Of a stretch of DNA of 64,000 nt, positions 11,041 through 19,591 are shown piece by piece. The stretch is from Achromobacter sp. MFA1 R4 (lineage in GTDB: Bacteria; Pseudomonadota; Gammaproteobacteria; Burkholderiales; Burkholderiaceae_B). The notes beneath the pieces are model-generated. The model made no database searches, was not told where the DNA came from, and worked only from the letters and a program-made list of their open reading frames with translations. Numbering within the stretch: the stretch's first letter is position 1; the number at the start of each line of letters is the position of its first letter. A program made the position numbers and the translations under genes. The DNA is taken from positions 1,612,001-1,676,000 of the forward strand of contig NZ_LT707065.1 in assembly GCF_900156745.1 (NCBI RefSeq). Reading direction: 5' to 3'.

Positions 11041-12003
11041 TCAATTCACCTTGGCGCCGGAAACTTCAACCGCTTTCTTCCATGCGCCCAGTTCGCGGTC
11101 GATGTGAGCGCCGAATTCCTCGGGCGTGGATCCGACCACTTCGTACCCGTATCCCGATAGCTGCTGTTTCACCGCCGGCGCGGTCACCGCCTGGGCGATT
11201 CCCTTGCTCAAGGCGTCGACGACCGACTTTGGGGTGCCCGCGGGCGCCAGTATCCCGTACCAGCCATTCACGACGAAGCCGGGCACGCTCTCGGCCACGG
11301 TCGGAACATTCGGCAGCAGGGGCGAGCGATGTTCGCCGGTGACGGCGATGGCTTTGAGCTTGCCGGCCTGCACTTGCGGGAGCGACGTCGAAATGCTGTC
11401 GAACATCAGCGACACTTCGCCGCCGAGCAGGGCGACGACGGCGGGGCCGCTGCCTTTGTAGGGCACGTGCATCATGTCTGCGCCGGTCTGGTGCTTGAAC
11501 ATTTCCGCGGCCAGGTGGCTGGTGTTGCCGTTGCCGGCCGAGGCGAAGCTGAGCTTGCCGGGGTGGCTTTTGCCGTAGGCGATGAGTTCGGGAATGGTGT
11601 CGGCGGGCGTGGCCAACGGCGCGGCGACGAGCATGGGCAGGGTGGCGACCAGGGAGACTGGTGCGAAGTCCTTGCGCGTGTCGTAGGGCAGCGAGGGGTA
11701 CAGGCTGGGGTTGATGGCGTGGGCAGCCAGCACCATCAGCACGGTGTAGCCGTCGGGCTTGGCGCGCGCAAGCTGGGCCGAGGCGATGGCGCCGCCGGCG
11801 CCCGGCTTGTACTCCAGGACGACCGGCTGGCCCCACTTCTTCTGGAGTTCGGCGCCCAGCGGGCGCGCGAGCATGTCGGCGCTGCCGCCCGGCGGATAGG
11901 GAATCAGCAGCGTGATCGGCTTGTCGGGATAGGCTGGCGCGGCGTGCGCTGCCCCCAGGCACAGCAGGCTTGCCGATACGGCGGCCAGGATCGATCGGAT
12001 CAT
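11041..12003 (-). CDS. Bug/TctC-family periplasmic solute-binding protein
   Basis: 320 residues from ATG 12003 with AAGGAG five bases upstream. A cleavable signal peptide (MIRSILAAVSASLLCLGAAHA) precedes the mature domain, which starts AYPDKPITLLIPYPPGGSAD, a hallmark of Bug receptors; KPDGYTVLM and PYKGSGPAV blocks follow. These proteins bind carboxylates or amides in the periplasm, sometimes for tripartite TTT transporters; no TctAB membrane genes are nearby. It is the last gene of a minus-strand operon with CoA-transferase subunits, so its ligand is probably the acid activated by that enzyme. Confidence 0.88.
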   Translation of the reverse strand: MIRSILAAVSASLLCLGAAHAAPAYPDKPITLLIPYPPGGSADMLARPLGAELQKKWGQPVVLEYKPGAGGAIASAQLARAKPDGYTVLMVLAAHAINPSLYPSLPYDTRKDFAPVSLVATLPMLVAAPLATPADTIPELIAYGKSHPGKLSFASAGNGNTSHLAAEMFKHQTGADMMHVPYKGSGPAVVALLGGEVSLMFDSISTSLPQVQAGKLKAIAVTGEHRSPLLPNVPTVAESVPGFVVNGWYGILAPAGTPKSVVDALSKGIAQAVTAPAVKQQLSGYGYEVVGSTPEEFGAHIDRELGAWKKAVEVSGAKVN

Positions 12004-12091
12004 GGAGACTCCTTTGCCCGGGACCGGGCGCAAGTTTTCGGCCGCGGCGGGAATCGCCAGCGTCCTGTATCACCGCATTCGGAGCCCGGCA

Positions 12092-12808
12092 TCAGCCATC
12101 GCCGCCCCCGGATTCGTATCGCGGCACCCCCGCCTCATCGACCACGATGGTGCGCGGTGCGGCCGGAAAGCGAAGCGGGGCGCCGGTGACCGAGCGCAGG
12201 AAGTCTTCGCTGACGCCTGCCTTCATGGCATGCACCTGCAGGCCCGTGGGCGTGACGTCGATGACGGCAAGGTCGGTGTAGACGCGCGACACGACGCCCC
12301 GGCCGGTCAGCGGATAGGTGCATTGCCTGAGCAGCTTGGGCGTGCCGTCGCGGCCGCGGTGCTCCATGGTGACGAGCACCTGCTTGGCGCCCACGGCCAG
12401 GTCCATGGCGCCGCCCACGGCGGGGATGGCGTCGGCGGCGTCGGTTTTCCAGTTGGCCAGGTCGCCCCGCTCCGACACCTGGAAGGCGCCGAGCACGGCG
12501 TAGTCGAGGTGGCCGCCGCGCATCATGGCGAACGAGATGGTGTGTTCGGTGATGGAGGCGCCTTGCAGCAAGGTGATGGGCTGGCGGCTGGCGTTGATGA
12601 GGTCGGGGTCCGTCTGCTCGCCGGCGGCGGCGGGGCCCATGCCCAGGATGCCGTTTTCGCTGTGCAGGAGGATCTCGCGGTCCGGCGGCAGGTAGTCGCC
12701 GACGAGCGTGGGCATGCCGATCCCCAGGTTGACGATGGCGCCGTCGGGGATGTCGCTGGCCAGCAGTTGCGCGATCTGTTGACGGGTCAATCCGATGATG
12801 TCCTGCAT
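12092..12808 (-). CDS. 3-oxoacid CoA-transferase, subunit B
   Basis: 238 residues. Small subunit of a two-gene family I CoA-transferase (PcaJ/ScoB/CatJ type). The catalytic glutamate is in LLHSENGILGMGP (about residue 51), and GGAMDLAVGAKQV and TDLAVIDVTPTGL are further family blocks. It moves CoA from an acyl-CoA donor to a carboxylic acid such as 3-oxoadipate, acetoacetate or a related acid; the exact acid cannot be fixed from sequence. It starts one base after subunit A ends, so the two are translationally linked. Confidence 0.88.
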   Translation of the reverse strand: MQDIIGLTRQQIAQLLASDIPDGAIVNLGIGMPTLVGDYLPPDREILLHSENGILGMGPAAAGEQTDPDLINASRQPITLLQGASITEHTISFAMMRGGHLDYAVLGAFQVSERGDLANWKTDAADAIPAVGGAMDLAVGAKQVLVTMEHRGRDGTPKLLRQCTYPLTGRGVVSRVYTDLAVIDVTPTGLQVHAMKAGVSEDFLRSVTGAPLRFPAAPRTIVVDEAGVPRYESGGGDG

Positions 12809-12809
12809 G

Positions 12810-13475
12810 TCAGGCCTCCACGCGCACGACGGATTTCACGAAGATGCCCTGCGTCATGATCTGTTCCGGCACGAGGGAACCCAGCGGCACGATTTCGTCG
12901 ACCTGCGCGATGGCGTGCCGGGCGGCCATGCACATCACGGGATTGAAGTTGCGCGCGGCATGGCGGTACATCAGGTTGCCCCAGCGGTCGCCCAGGTGCG
13001 CGCGGATGAGGGCGTAGTCGCCGCGCAGGGGCTGCTCCAGCACGTAGCCGACGCCGTCGATGACTTCCTGTCGGCGGCCTTGCGCCAGTTCCGTGCCGTA
13101 GCCCGTGGGCGTGTAGAACGGACCGAGTCCGGCGCCCGCGGCGCGCAGCCGCTCGGCCAGGGTGCCTTGCGGCACGCATTCCAGCTCGACCTCGCCGGCC
13201 CGGTAGGCGCGCGCGAAGGCCTCGGAGTTGGGCGGGCGCGGGTGCGAGCAGATGATTTTTTTGACCTGCTTGCGTATCAGCAGCGCGGCGATGCCGCGTT
13301 CAAACGTGCCGGCGTTGTTGGAGATGATGGTGAGGTCGCGCCGGCCCAGATCGGCCAGGCATTGCAGCAATTCATAGGGCACGCCCGCTTCGCCGAAGCC
13401 GCCCACCAGGACCGAGGCGCCGTCCGGGATGACCGCCACCGCCTGCGCCATGGATTCCTCTATCTTGTCGATCAC
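12810..13475 (-). CDS. 3-oxoacid CoA-transferase, subunit A
   Basis: 221 residues from GTG 13475, which directly follows the TAA stop of the upstream Bug gene; AGGAG lies seven bases before it. The CoA-binding signature GASVLVGGFGEAGVP (about 19-33) is intact, and the ISNNAGTFERGIAALL and TPTGYGTELAQG blocks are those of PcaI/ScoA subunits. It works as a complex with the subunit B encoded next. Tight packing with two Bug genes suggests uptake and activation of one carboxylic acid. Confidence 0.88.
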   Translation of the reverse strand: MIDKIEESMAQAVAVIPDGASVLVGGFGEAGVPYELLQCLADLGRRDLTIISNNAGTFERGIAALLIRKQVKKIICSHPRPPNSEAFARAYRAGEVELECVPQGTLAERLRAAGAGLGPFYTPTGYGTELAQGRRQEVIDGVGYVLEQPLRGDYALIRAHLGDRWGNLMYRHAARNFNPVMCMAARHAIAQVDEIVPLGSLVPEQIMTQGIFVKSVVRVEA

Positions 13476-14444
13476 TTATTGCTCCTGCACGAGGCCCGCG
13501 GCGTCCACGATGCTTTTCCAGCGGCCGCGCTCCTGGTCGATGAAGGCCGCGAACTCCGCGGGCGTGTTGCCGCCGGCCTGGCCGCCCATGGCCCTGAAGC
13601 GTTCGCTGATTTCGGGACTACGCACGACGTCGCGCGTGGCGGCGTAGAGCGTGTCGATGACGCCGGGCGGCGTGCCGGCGGGCGCGACCAGTCCGAACCA
13701 GGCGGTGACGACCATGTCTTTCACGCCGGCTTCGGCCATGGTCGGCACGTCAGGCAGTTCCGCCAGGCGCTGGGCGCTGGTGACGGCCAGCGCGCGCAGC
13801 TTGCCGGACTGGATGTGGGGCATGGAGCTGGGCAGGTTGTCGATCATGAAGGTGAATTGCTGGCCCAGCAGCGCGGCGACGGCGGGCCCGGCGCCCTTGT
13901 AGGCCACGTGGGTGCCGGGAATGCCGGCGCGCTGCTTGAACATTTCGGCGGACAGGTGCGGCGACTGGCCGGCGCCGGAGCTGCCGAACGACACCTTGGA
14001 GGGATCCTGCCGGATCTGCGCCAGCAGCTCTGGCACGCTGCGCGACGGCGAGGCCGCGTTCACGACGAGCACGTTGGGCACCGAGATCACCAGCGTCACC
14101 GGCGCGAAGTCGGCGGGCTTGTAGGGCAGCGTCTTGTACAGCGCGTAGTTGATGGCGTTGGGGCCGATGTTGCCCATCAGCAGCGTGTAGCCGTCGGGTT
14201 TGGCGCGCGCCAGCGCCTGCGCGCCGATGATGCCCGCGGCGCCCGCCCGGTTCTCCACGATGACCTGCTGGCCCAGCTTGGCGGACAGCTTGTCGGCGAT
14301 GAGCCGCGCCGAGATGTCGGTGGTGCCGCCGGGCGCGGCCGGGATGATGAGGGTGATGGGCCGTTCAGGCCAGGCCGCCTGGGCCGGATTCGCCATGGCG
14401 ATCGCCACCGCGCCGGCTGCCAGCCAGCGATGCGCACACATCAT
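13476..14444 (-). CDS. Bug/TctC-family periplasmic solute-binding protein
   Basis: 322 residues from the first of two adjacent ATGs (14444), with GGGAG six bases upstream. Signal peptide MMCAHRWLAAGAVAIAMANP..AQA, then AWPERPITLIIPAAPGGTTD, typical of Bug receptors. It is paralogous to the receptor at 11041-12003 but clearly diverged, so the two may bind related ligands. Its stop codon TAA is followed at once by the GTG of subunit A. An inverted repeat GACCA-TTGAT-TGGTC lies at 14461-14475, 17 bases before the start. Confidence 0.88.
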   Translation of the reverse strand: MMCAHRWLAAGAVAIAMANPAQAAWPERPITLIIPAAPGGTTDISARLIADKLSAKLGQQVIVENRAGAAGIIGAQALARAKPDGYTLLMGNIGPNAINYALYKTLPYKPADFAPVTLVISVPNVLVVNAASPSRSVPELLAQIRQDPSKVSFGSSGAGQSPHLSAEMFKQRAGIPGTHVAYKGAGPAVAALLGQQFTFMIDNLPSSMPHIQSGKLRALAVTSAQRLAELPDVPTMAEAGVKDMVVTAWFGLVAPAGTPPGVIDTLYAATRDVVRSPEISERFRAMGGQAGGNTPAEFAAFIDQERGRWKSIVDAAGLVQEQ

Positions 14445-14460
14445 GCTTGTCTCCCTGCGT

Positions 14461-14475
14461 GACCATTGATTGGTC
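14461..14475. promoter_or_regulatory. Inverted repeat before Bug/CoA-transferase genes
   Basis: GACCA-TTGAT-TGGTC, perfect 5-base arms, in the 125-base gap between the FAD oxidoreductase stop and the Bug start. It could be an operator for an internal promoter. No regulator gene is adjacent, so the call is weak. Confidence 0.3.
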
Positions 14476-14569
14476 AACTAATGCGCATGAGTGTGGCCGC
14501 GGCGCCGGCAAATGCCTATTCTGGAATCCGGAGGTGTGGCTTCGCGTGGGCTGAAGATCAGCGCAAACC

Positions 14570-15472
14570 CTAGGCGCCCGCGCGCTCCCAGCGCCGCTGG
14601 ATGGCCTTGGCCGCCACCACCCCGTCCGCCATGGACGTGACCACGCAGGGGTGCATGCGGTGCGCGACCTCGCCGATCGCGTAGATGTCCGGCACGCTGG
14701 TCTCGGCGGTGGCGAAGTCGGTGCGGATGTAGCCGCGCTCGTCGCGCGCCAGCCGCAGGTCGTCGGCGAACGCGGCCTGCGGTTCCCAGCCGTAAAAGAC
14801 CAGGATCAGGTCGTATTGCCTTCCGTCCACGCTGCGGGCAGCCGGGTCCACCTTGTAGGGGCCGATGTGCACGCCTTCGACGCCCGCGCGCGTGACCCAT
14901 TGCTGCTGGGCCCGGACGCTGCGGGCGTAAAGATGGACGGTGCGCGCGCCCCGGTTGCGCACGTAGACGTAGTTTTCGAAGGCGTTGTCGCCCCCGCCCA
15001 GCACGGCCACGGACAGGTCCGAATAGTCCTGCGCCACGATGGGCGAGCCCGGGCCGATCAGCACGCCGGGCCAGGACGAGCCGGCGGGATGGTCGGGCAG
15101 GCCTTTCGCGCGCACGCCCGAGGCGATGACCAGGGTGCGGGCGCGGGCCAGGCTGATTTGCCCGGCCGGACCCGCCAGCGTGGCCTCGATGCCGCCCTTG
15201 CAGGGCCGCACGCCGGTGACGCGGGTTTCCAGGCGGATGGGCACGTTGGCGGCGCGCACGCTGGTGTCGATGTTGGCCGCGACCTGCTGGCCCGTCACGC
15301 CGGGCAAGACCGCGATCCAGTCATCGGCGAACGGATTGTCATTGCCCAGGCCGCCCAGGCGGGCGCTGGCCTCGACCAGCAGCGGGGACAGACCCAGCCG
15401 GGCCAGCCACAGGGCGCAGGAGGCGCCGGCCGGGCCGCCGCCTACAATGACCGAATCGTGCATCTGTTGCAT
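14570..15472 (-). CDS. NAD(P)/FAD-dependent oxidoreductase, thioredoxin-reductase-like fold
   Basis: 300 residues. The FAD-binding GGGPAG (residues 11-16), a second dinucleotide motif [13 protein letters not shown] near residue 160, and a C-terminal FAD motif DIYAIGEVA are all in place, giving the two-domain layout of thioredoxin reductases. The redox-active CxxC of true thioredoxin reductases is absent, so the electron acceptor must differ; ferredoxin-NADP+ reductases of this fold also lack it. It is the first gene of the strand-uniform group with Bug receptors and CoA-transferase, but a 125-base gap separates it. Function in that pathway is inferred only from position. Confidence 0.75.
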   Translation of the reverse strand: MQQMHDSVIVGGGPAGASCALWLARLGLSPLLVEASARLGGLGNDNPFADDWIAVLPGVTGQQVAANIDTSVRAANVPIRLETRVTGVRPCKGGIEATLAGPAGQISLARARTLVIASGVRAKGLPDHPAGSSWPGVLIGPGSPIVAQDYSDLSVAVLGGGDNAFENYVYVRNRGARTVHLYARSVRAQQQWVTRAGVEGVHIGPYKVDPAARSVDGRQYDLILVFYGWEPQAAFADDLRLARDERGYIRTDFATAETSVPDIYAIGEVAHRMHPCVVTSMADGVVAAKAIQRRWERAGA

Positions 15473-15594
15473 TTCACCCCTTATTGACAGCGCCGGCGCC
15501 TCGCGGGCGCCCGGACATGGCCGGATTGTAGCCAGCGCGCCCCCCTGTCCCGCCGCCGCCTTACAATTCCGGCTATTCCACCCAGGTTTTCATC

Positions 15595-15954
15595 ATGCCC
15601 ACTCGCCGCATCATTCTTTCCGGGCTTGCGCTCGACGCCCGCATCGGCATCCTCGAGCACGAGCGCCGCGCCACCCAGCCCCTGCATGTCGACGCCGACT
15701 TCGACGTGGACATCCAGCGCTCGGTCGACGACCACGACATCCACAGCGTGCTGGACTATCGCCGCCTGCGCGAGGCCATCGTCGAAGAATGCACGCAGGC
15801 GCACGTCAACCTGATCGAAACCCTGTCCGAACAGGTCGCGGCGCGCCTGCTCGCGGATTTCCAGGAAATCCGCGCGCTGCGCCTGCGCATCAGCAAGCCC
15901 ATGGCCTTCTCCGACTGCGCCGCGGTGGGCGTGGAAATCCAGATCACCCGCTGA
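15595..15954 (+). CDS. folB: Dihydroneopterin aldolase
   Basis: 119 residues, the usual FolB length. Cleaves 7,8-dihydroneopterin to 6-hydroxymethyl-dihydropterin in folate synthesis. Family segments are RIGILEHER near residue 16, [10 protein letters not shown] with the substrate-binding glutamate, and the C-terminal [18 protein letters not shown] containing the conserved lysine. It ends two bases before ttcA starts, so the two are one transcription unit. Confidence 0.93.
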   Translation: MPTRRIILSGLALDARIGILEHERRATQPLHVDADFDVDIQRSVDDHDIHSVLDYRRLREAIVEECTQAHVNLIETLSEQVAARLLADFQEIRALRLRISKPMAFSDCAAVGVEIQITR

Positions 15955-15956
15955 CC

Positions 15957-16925
15957 ATGAACGATATCGCTCCCCCCGGCGTGCAGTTCCGCACGCCCGC
16001 CGACGAAAAGGCGCGCTTTGAAGCCAACAAGCTGACCAAGCGCCTGGCGCGCGAGACCACGCGCGCCCTGTCCGACTACAACATGATCGAAGACGGCGAC
16101 CGCGTGATGGTCTGCCTGTCGGGCGGCAAGGACTCGTATTCCATGCTGGACATTCTGCTCCAGCTCCAGAAGCGCGCGCCGTTCAAGTTCGAGCTGATCG
16201 CGGTCAACCTGGACCAGAAGCAGCCTGGCTTTCCCGACCACATCCTGCCGCAGTACCTGAAAGAACTGGGCGTGCCGTTCCACATCGAGACGCAGGACAC
16301 GTACTCCATCGTCACGCGCGTGCTGGAAGAGGGCAAGACCATGTGCTCGCTCTGTTCGCGGCTGCGCCGGGGCATCCTGTACCGCGTCGCATCCGAACTG
16401 GGCGCCACCAAGATCGCGCTGGGCCACCACCGCGACGACATCCTGGCCACGTTCTTCCTGAACCTGTTCTACGGCGGCAAGGCCAAGGGCATGCCGCCCA
16501 AGCTGGTGTCCGACGACGGCCGCCACACCGTGATCCGCCCGCTGGCGTATATCCCCGAGACCGACCTGATCGCCTACTCGGAACTCAAGCAATTCCCCAT
16601 CATTCCGTGCAACCTCTGCGGTTCGCAAGAGAACCTGAAGCGCAAGGAAGTGGGCCGCATGATCAAGGAATGGGACAAGCAGCACCCGGGCCGTTCCTGG
16701 AACGTGTTCAACGCGCTGTCGCGCGTAGTGCCCTCGCACCTGATGGACCGCGACCTGTTCGATTTCGTGGGCCTCAAGCCCACGGGATTGCCGGACGCCA
16801 ATGGCGACACGGCGTTCGACGCGGTCGATCCCGACGAGGATGCGGACGAGGCCTGCGGGGATACGCCGCAAGCGGCGGAGCCGGGCGGGATTGTGGAGAA
16901 GAAGGTGGTGTTTTCGCGCGGGTGA
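15957..16925 (+). CDS. ttcA: tRNA 2-thiocytidine synthetase
   Basis: 322 residues. TtcA thiolates cytidine 32 of certain tRNAs using ATP and an Fe-S cluster. The PP-loop SGGKDS is at 55-60; two CxxC pairs, CSLC and CNLC, supply cluster cysteines; [16 protein letters not shown] is a family block. The open frame extends back to 15039 but ATG 15957, two bases after folB, gives the family N-terminus. The last 40 residues are an acidic, poorly conserved tail. Confidence 0.95.
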   Translation: MNDIAPPGVQFRTPADEKARFEANKLTKRLARETTRALSDYNMIEDGDRVMVCLSGGKDSYSMLDILLQLQKRAPFKFELIAVNLDQKQPGFPDHILPQYLKELGVPFHIETQDTYSIVTRVLEEGKTMCSLCSRLRRGILYRVASELGATKIALGHHRDDILATFFLNLFYGGKAKGMPPKLVSDDGRHTVIRPLAYIPETDLIAYSELKQFPIIPCNLCGSQENLKRKEVGRMIKEWDKQHPGRSWNVFNALSRVVPSHLMDRDLFDFVGLKPTGLPDANGDTAFDAVDPDEDADEACGDTPQAAEPGGIVEKKVVFSRG

Positions 16926-16982
16926 TGGCGCCGTATCCGCAGCGTGATGCGCGGGCGCCTGCCCGCGCGTTTCCACGATGAC

Positions 16983-17534
16983 CTAGGGCCTGATTCCGTA
17001 GTATTCGAAGGGCAGGCAGACGCCAGGCGCCTGACGCGACTTCAGATAATCGGCCAGGCAGGCAATGTTTGCCTTGACCTGGCCTTTTTCACGCTCGGAC
17101 AAGGTGCCCAGCACCTCGTCCGCGGCCATGACGGACAGGTAGTGCCGCAGCGCGAAGTCCATATCCCCATCAAGTCCGAGCGAGGTAGCCCCGTTTCTGG
17201 TCCGGATCTCGCCCAACATGTGAAGGTTCGCGGTTACGTACTCTGCCAGGACTTGGGGACTTGGATGCCGAATGGCGCTCTCGCCGAAGGATTTCGCGGC
17301 GCCGGACCAGTCCTTCCTGCCCTTTTGCTCCAGACCCGCTTGGTAAGAGAGGGCGGCCTCCCTTTCTTCCACGCCTGCGGGATGCTGCCGGAGCCATGCG
17401 GAGACGATTTCCGGCTTTGACAACTGCATCTGCGTCAAGACCCGCGCAGGCATGGGGTCGGCATGAGCGCGCGCCATCAACGCCACGAGCATGCCGTAAA
17501 CCAACCACAGCAACCGTGCCGACCGCCTTCTCAT
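16983..17534 (-). CDS. Secreted hypothetical protein
   Basis: 183 residues. The N-terminus MRRRSARLLWLVYGMLVALMA..AHA is a signal peptide, so the protein is likely periplasmic. The mature part is helical in character (AWLRQHPAGVEEREAALSYQ, DWSGAAKSFGESAIRHPS, QVLAEYVTANLHMLG), loosely like Sel1/TPR repeats, with two cysteines near the C-terminus. I do not recognise the family. Its codon use is slightly less GC-biased than its neighbours. It stands alone between ttcA and a dehydrogenase, convergent with ttcA. Confidence 0.6.
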   Translation of the reverse strand: MRRRSARLLWLVYGMLVALMARAHADPMPARVLTQMQLSKPEIVSAWLRQHPAGVEEREAALSYQAGLEQKGRKDWSGAAKSFGESAIRHPSPQVLAEYVTANLHMLGEIRTRNGATSLGLDGDMDFALRHYLSVMAADEVLGTLSEREKGQVKANIACLADYLKSRQAPGVCLPFEYYGIRP

Positions 17535-17639
17535 CGCCGTCCCTCCCCCGTCACCAGCAGGACTGTATAGCGCCGCGCAAATAAGTCTATAAGCGTTGTC
17601 TGAGCACGGGTCGAAGACAGGCGAGCAGTCAGCGGCCGT

Positions 17640-18599
17640 CTACGCCGCGTTCAGCACCCGGATCGGCTTGCCCGCCGCCCACGCCTTCACGGCTTCCAGG
17701 CAGTTCTGGTAGAACGCCTCGAAGTTCTCGCGGCTGACGTAGCCCAGGTGCGGGGTCAGGATGACGTTGTCCAGGTCGCGAACGGAGTCGGTGGGAGACA
17801 GCGGTTCTTCGGGAAAGACGTCCAGGCCGGCGCCGGCGATGCGGAATTTCACCAGGGCGTCCATCAGGGCTTCCTGGTCGACCAGGCCGGCGCGCGAGGT
17901 GTTGACGAGGTAGGCGGTGGGTTTCATCGCGGCCAGGGCGGTGGCGTCCACGACGTGGCGGCTGCGGTCGGACAGGATCAGGTGCAGGCTCACGACGTCG
18001 GACGTGGAGAAGAGTTCGTGCTTGTCCACGCGGGCGACGCCGGCGGCCTGCGCGCGCTCGTCGGTCAGGTTGGGGCTCCAGGCCACCACGTCCATGCCGA
18101 AGGCCAGGCCCACCTTGGCCACGGCCGCGCCCAGCTTGCCCAGGCCGACCACGCCCAGGCGCTTGCCCGCCAGCGGTTCGGGCATGCCCGTCTGCCACAT
18201 GCCGCGGCGCATGGCCGCGTCTTCGGCGGGCAGATGCTTGAAGAGGCCCAGGATATGCGCCCAGGCCAGCTCGGCCGTGGCGGTGTTGGCATCGGCGCTG
18301 CCCGGCGCGCCGGATACGACGATGCCTTGCTCGGCGCAGGCCTGCATGTCGATCGCGTTGTTGCGCATGCCGGTGGTGACCAGCAGGCGCAGCTTGGGCA
18401 AGGCGCGGATGCGCGACGCGGGGAACGGCGTGCGCTCGCGCATGGCGACGATCACGTCGAAGGATTCAAGCGTGGTCTCGACCTGATCGTCGGGAATGAA
18501 GTTGTTGAAGATCTGGACCTCGGCGTTACCGCCCAGAGAGGTCCAATCCGCATAGCGCCGGGCTACGTCATGGTAATCGTCGAGTATTGCGATTTTCAA
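17640..18599 (-). CDS. D-2-hydroxyacid dehydrogenase
   Basis: 319 residues from TTG 18599, chosen because GGAG lies seven bases upstream and the family N-terminus (KIAILDDYHD) begins there. The NAD-binding motif GVVGLGKLGAAVAKV is central; the catalytic trio is visible as Arg in NTSRAGLVD, Glu in DVFPEEPL and His in TPHLGYVSREN. The family oxidises or reduces D-2-hydroxy acids such as glycerate, lactate or phosphoglycerate; the substrate here is unknown. No ACT domain is present, so it is not a full-length SerA. A strong inverted repeat lies just upstream, between it and dsbC. Confidence 0.85.
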   Translation of the reverse strand: MKIAILDDYHDVARRYADWTSLGGNAEVQIFNNFIPDDQVETTLESFDVIVAMRERTPFPASRIRALPKLRLLVTTGMRNNAIDMQACAEQGIVVSGAPGSADANTATAELAWAHILGLFKHLPAEDAAMRRGMWQTGMPEPLAGKRLGVVGLGKLGAAVAKVGLAFGMDVVAWSPNLTDERAQAAGVARVDKHELFSTSDVVSLHLILSDRSRHVVDATALAAMKPTAYLVNTSRAGLVDQEALMDALVKFRIAGAGLDVFPEEPLSPTDSVRDLDNVILTPHLGYVSRENFEAFYQNCLEAVKAWAAGKPIRVLNAA

Positions 18600-18609
18600 G
18601 TCTGGTCTC

Positions 18610-18644
18610 CGGGTGGGGTGGCGCGTGTTGCGCCACCCCACCCG
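18610..18644. terminator. Long GC-rich hairpin between dsbC and dehydrogenase gene
   Basis: Perfect 15-base arms (18610-18624 and 18630-18644) around a 5-base loop. A second hairpin, CCGGCGCA-ACG-TGCGCCGG, fills 18647-18665 and abuts the dsbC stop codon. Both lie 3' of dsbC on the minus strand and could end that transcript, though no T run follows. Confidence 0.55.
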
Positions 18645-18665
18645 GGCCGGCGCAACGTGCGCCGG

Positions 18666-19454
18666 TCAGTTCAAACGGGCCTTGAGCTGGTCCAGCGGCA
18701 GCGCGCCGCTGATGCGCGAACCGTCGGCAAAGAACAGCGTCGGGGTGCCGCGCACCATCAGTTGCTGGCCCAGCGCCAGCAGCTTGTCTTCGGGCACCTC
18801 GCAATCGGCGGCGGGCGGCGTCTTGCCGCGCAGCATCCAGTCGTCCCAGGTCTTGCCCTGGTCCTTGGCGCACCACACGTTGCGCACCTTGACCTTGGAA
18901 TCGGGCGACAGGATGGGATAGAGGAAGGTATAGACGGTGAGGTTGTCCACGCTTTCGAGCGTCTTGCGCAACTGTTTGCAATAGCCGCAATTGGGGTCTT
19001 CGAAGATCGCGACCTTGCGCGAGCCGTCGCCCTTGACCTGCTTGATCGCCAGATCCAGCGGCAACTGGTCGAACGTGACGGCGCTGAGCTTTTCCTGGGA
19101 TTCGCGGGTGACGTCGCGGCGCGTCATGGCGTCGATCAGCGGACCTTCCATGACCCACGTGACGCCCTCGTCGGTGTAGATCAGGTCCATGCCGAGCTGC
19201 ACTTCGAAGAGGCCATACGGCGTGCGGCGCACGGTGGTGACGTTCATGCCGGAAAAGCGCTGCTGGAAGCGTTCTTTCACGGCAGCCGACTGCGGGTCGA
19301 GCTCGGTGGTGGAGACGCTTTTCTCGCCCTTGGCCGGCTGTCCCACGGACTGCGTCGAGACGGACTTGCCGTCCTGGGCCTGGGCGGAAGCGGACAGGCC
19401 GATGCCCGCCGCCAGGAAACAAGCCGCCAGGGTGGGGGAAATGCGGAATTTCAT
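18666..19454 (-). CDS. dsbC: Thiol:disulfide interchange protein DsbC
   Basis: 262 residues from ATG 19454. A signal peptide (MKFRISPTLAACFLAAGIGL..ASAQA) targets it to the periplasm. The N-terminal dimerisation region is followed by a thioredoxin fold with the active site CGYC at residues 156-159 in the DsbC-typical context EDPNCGYCKQL, and a cis-Pro loop GTPTLFF. It isomerises wrong disulfides, kept reduced by DsbD. A further cysteine pair (WCAKDQG and DCEVPE) matches the structural disulfide of the family. Confidence 0.93.
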   Translation of the reverse strand: MKFRISPTLAACFLAAGIGLSASAQAQDGKSVSTQSVGQPAKGEKSVSTTELDPQSAAVKERFQQRFSGMNVTTVRRTPYGLFEVQLGMDLIYTDEGVTWVMEGPLIDAMTRRDVTRESQEKLSAVTFDQLPLDLAIKQVKGDGSRKVAIFEDPNCGYCKQLRKTLESVDNLTVYTFLYPILSPDSKVKVRNVWCAKDQGKTWDDWMLRGKTPPAADCEVPEDKLLALGQQLMVRGTPTLFFADGSRISGALPLDQLKARLN

Positions 19455-19591
19455 CGGTGCTCCTGTACGTGTCTGTCGTGTGCTCAGCCGGACAGCGTAA
19501 CCGATCCAGCAGGCGCGGCCCCGGCGCAAGGCCAGGGTCCGATAGCTATCAGACGTCCGCGCGCCGGCGCGGGTTCCGCCGGCCTGCAGGT

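Noticed and set aside
14570-15472. Thioredoxin reductase
   Set aside because: Fold motifs fit but the redox-active CxxC is missing.
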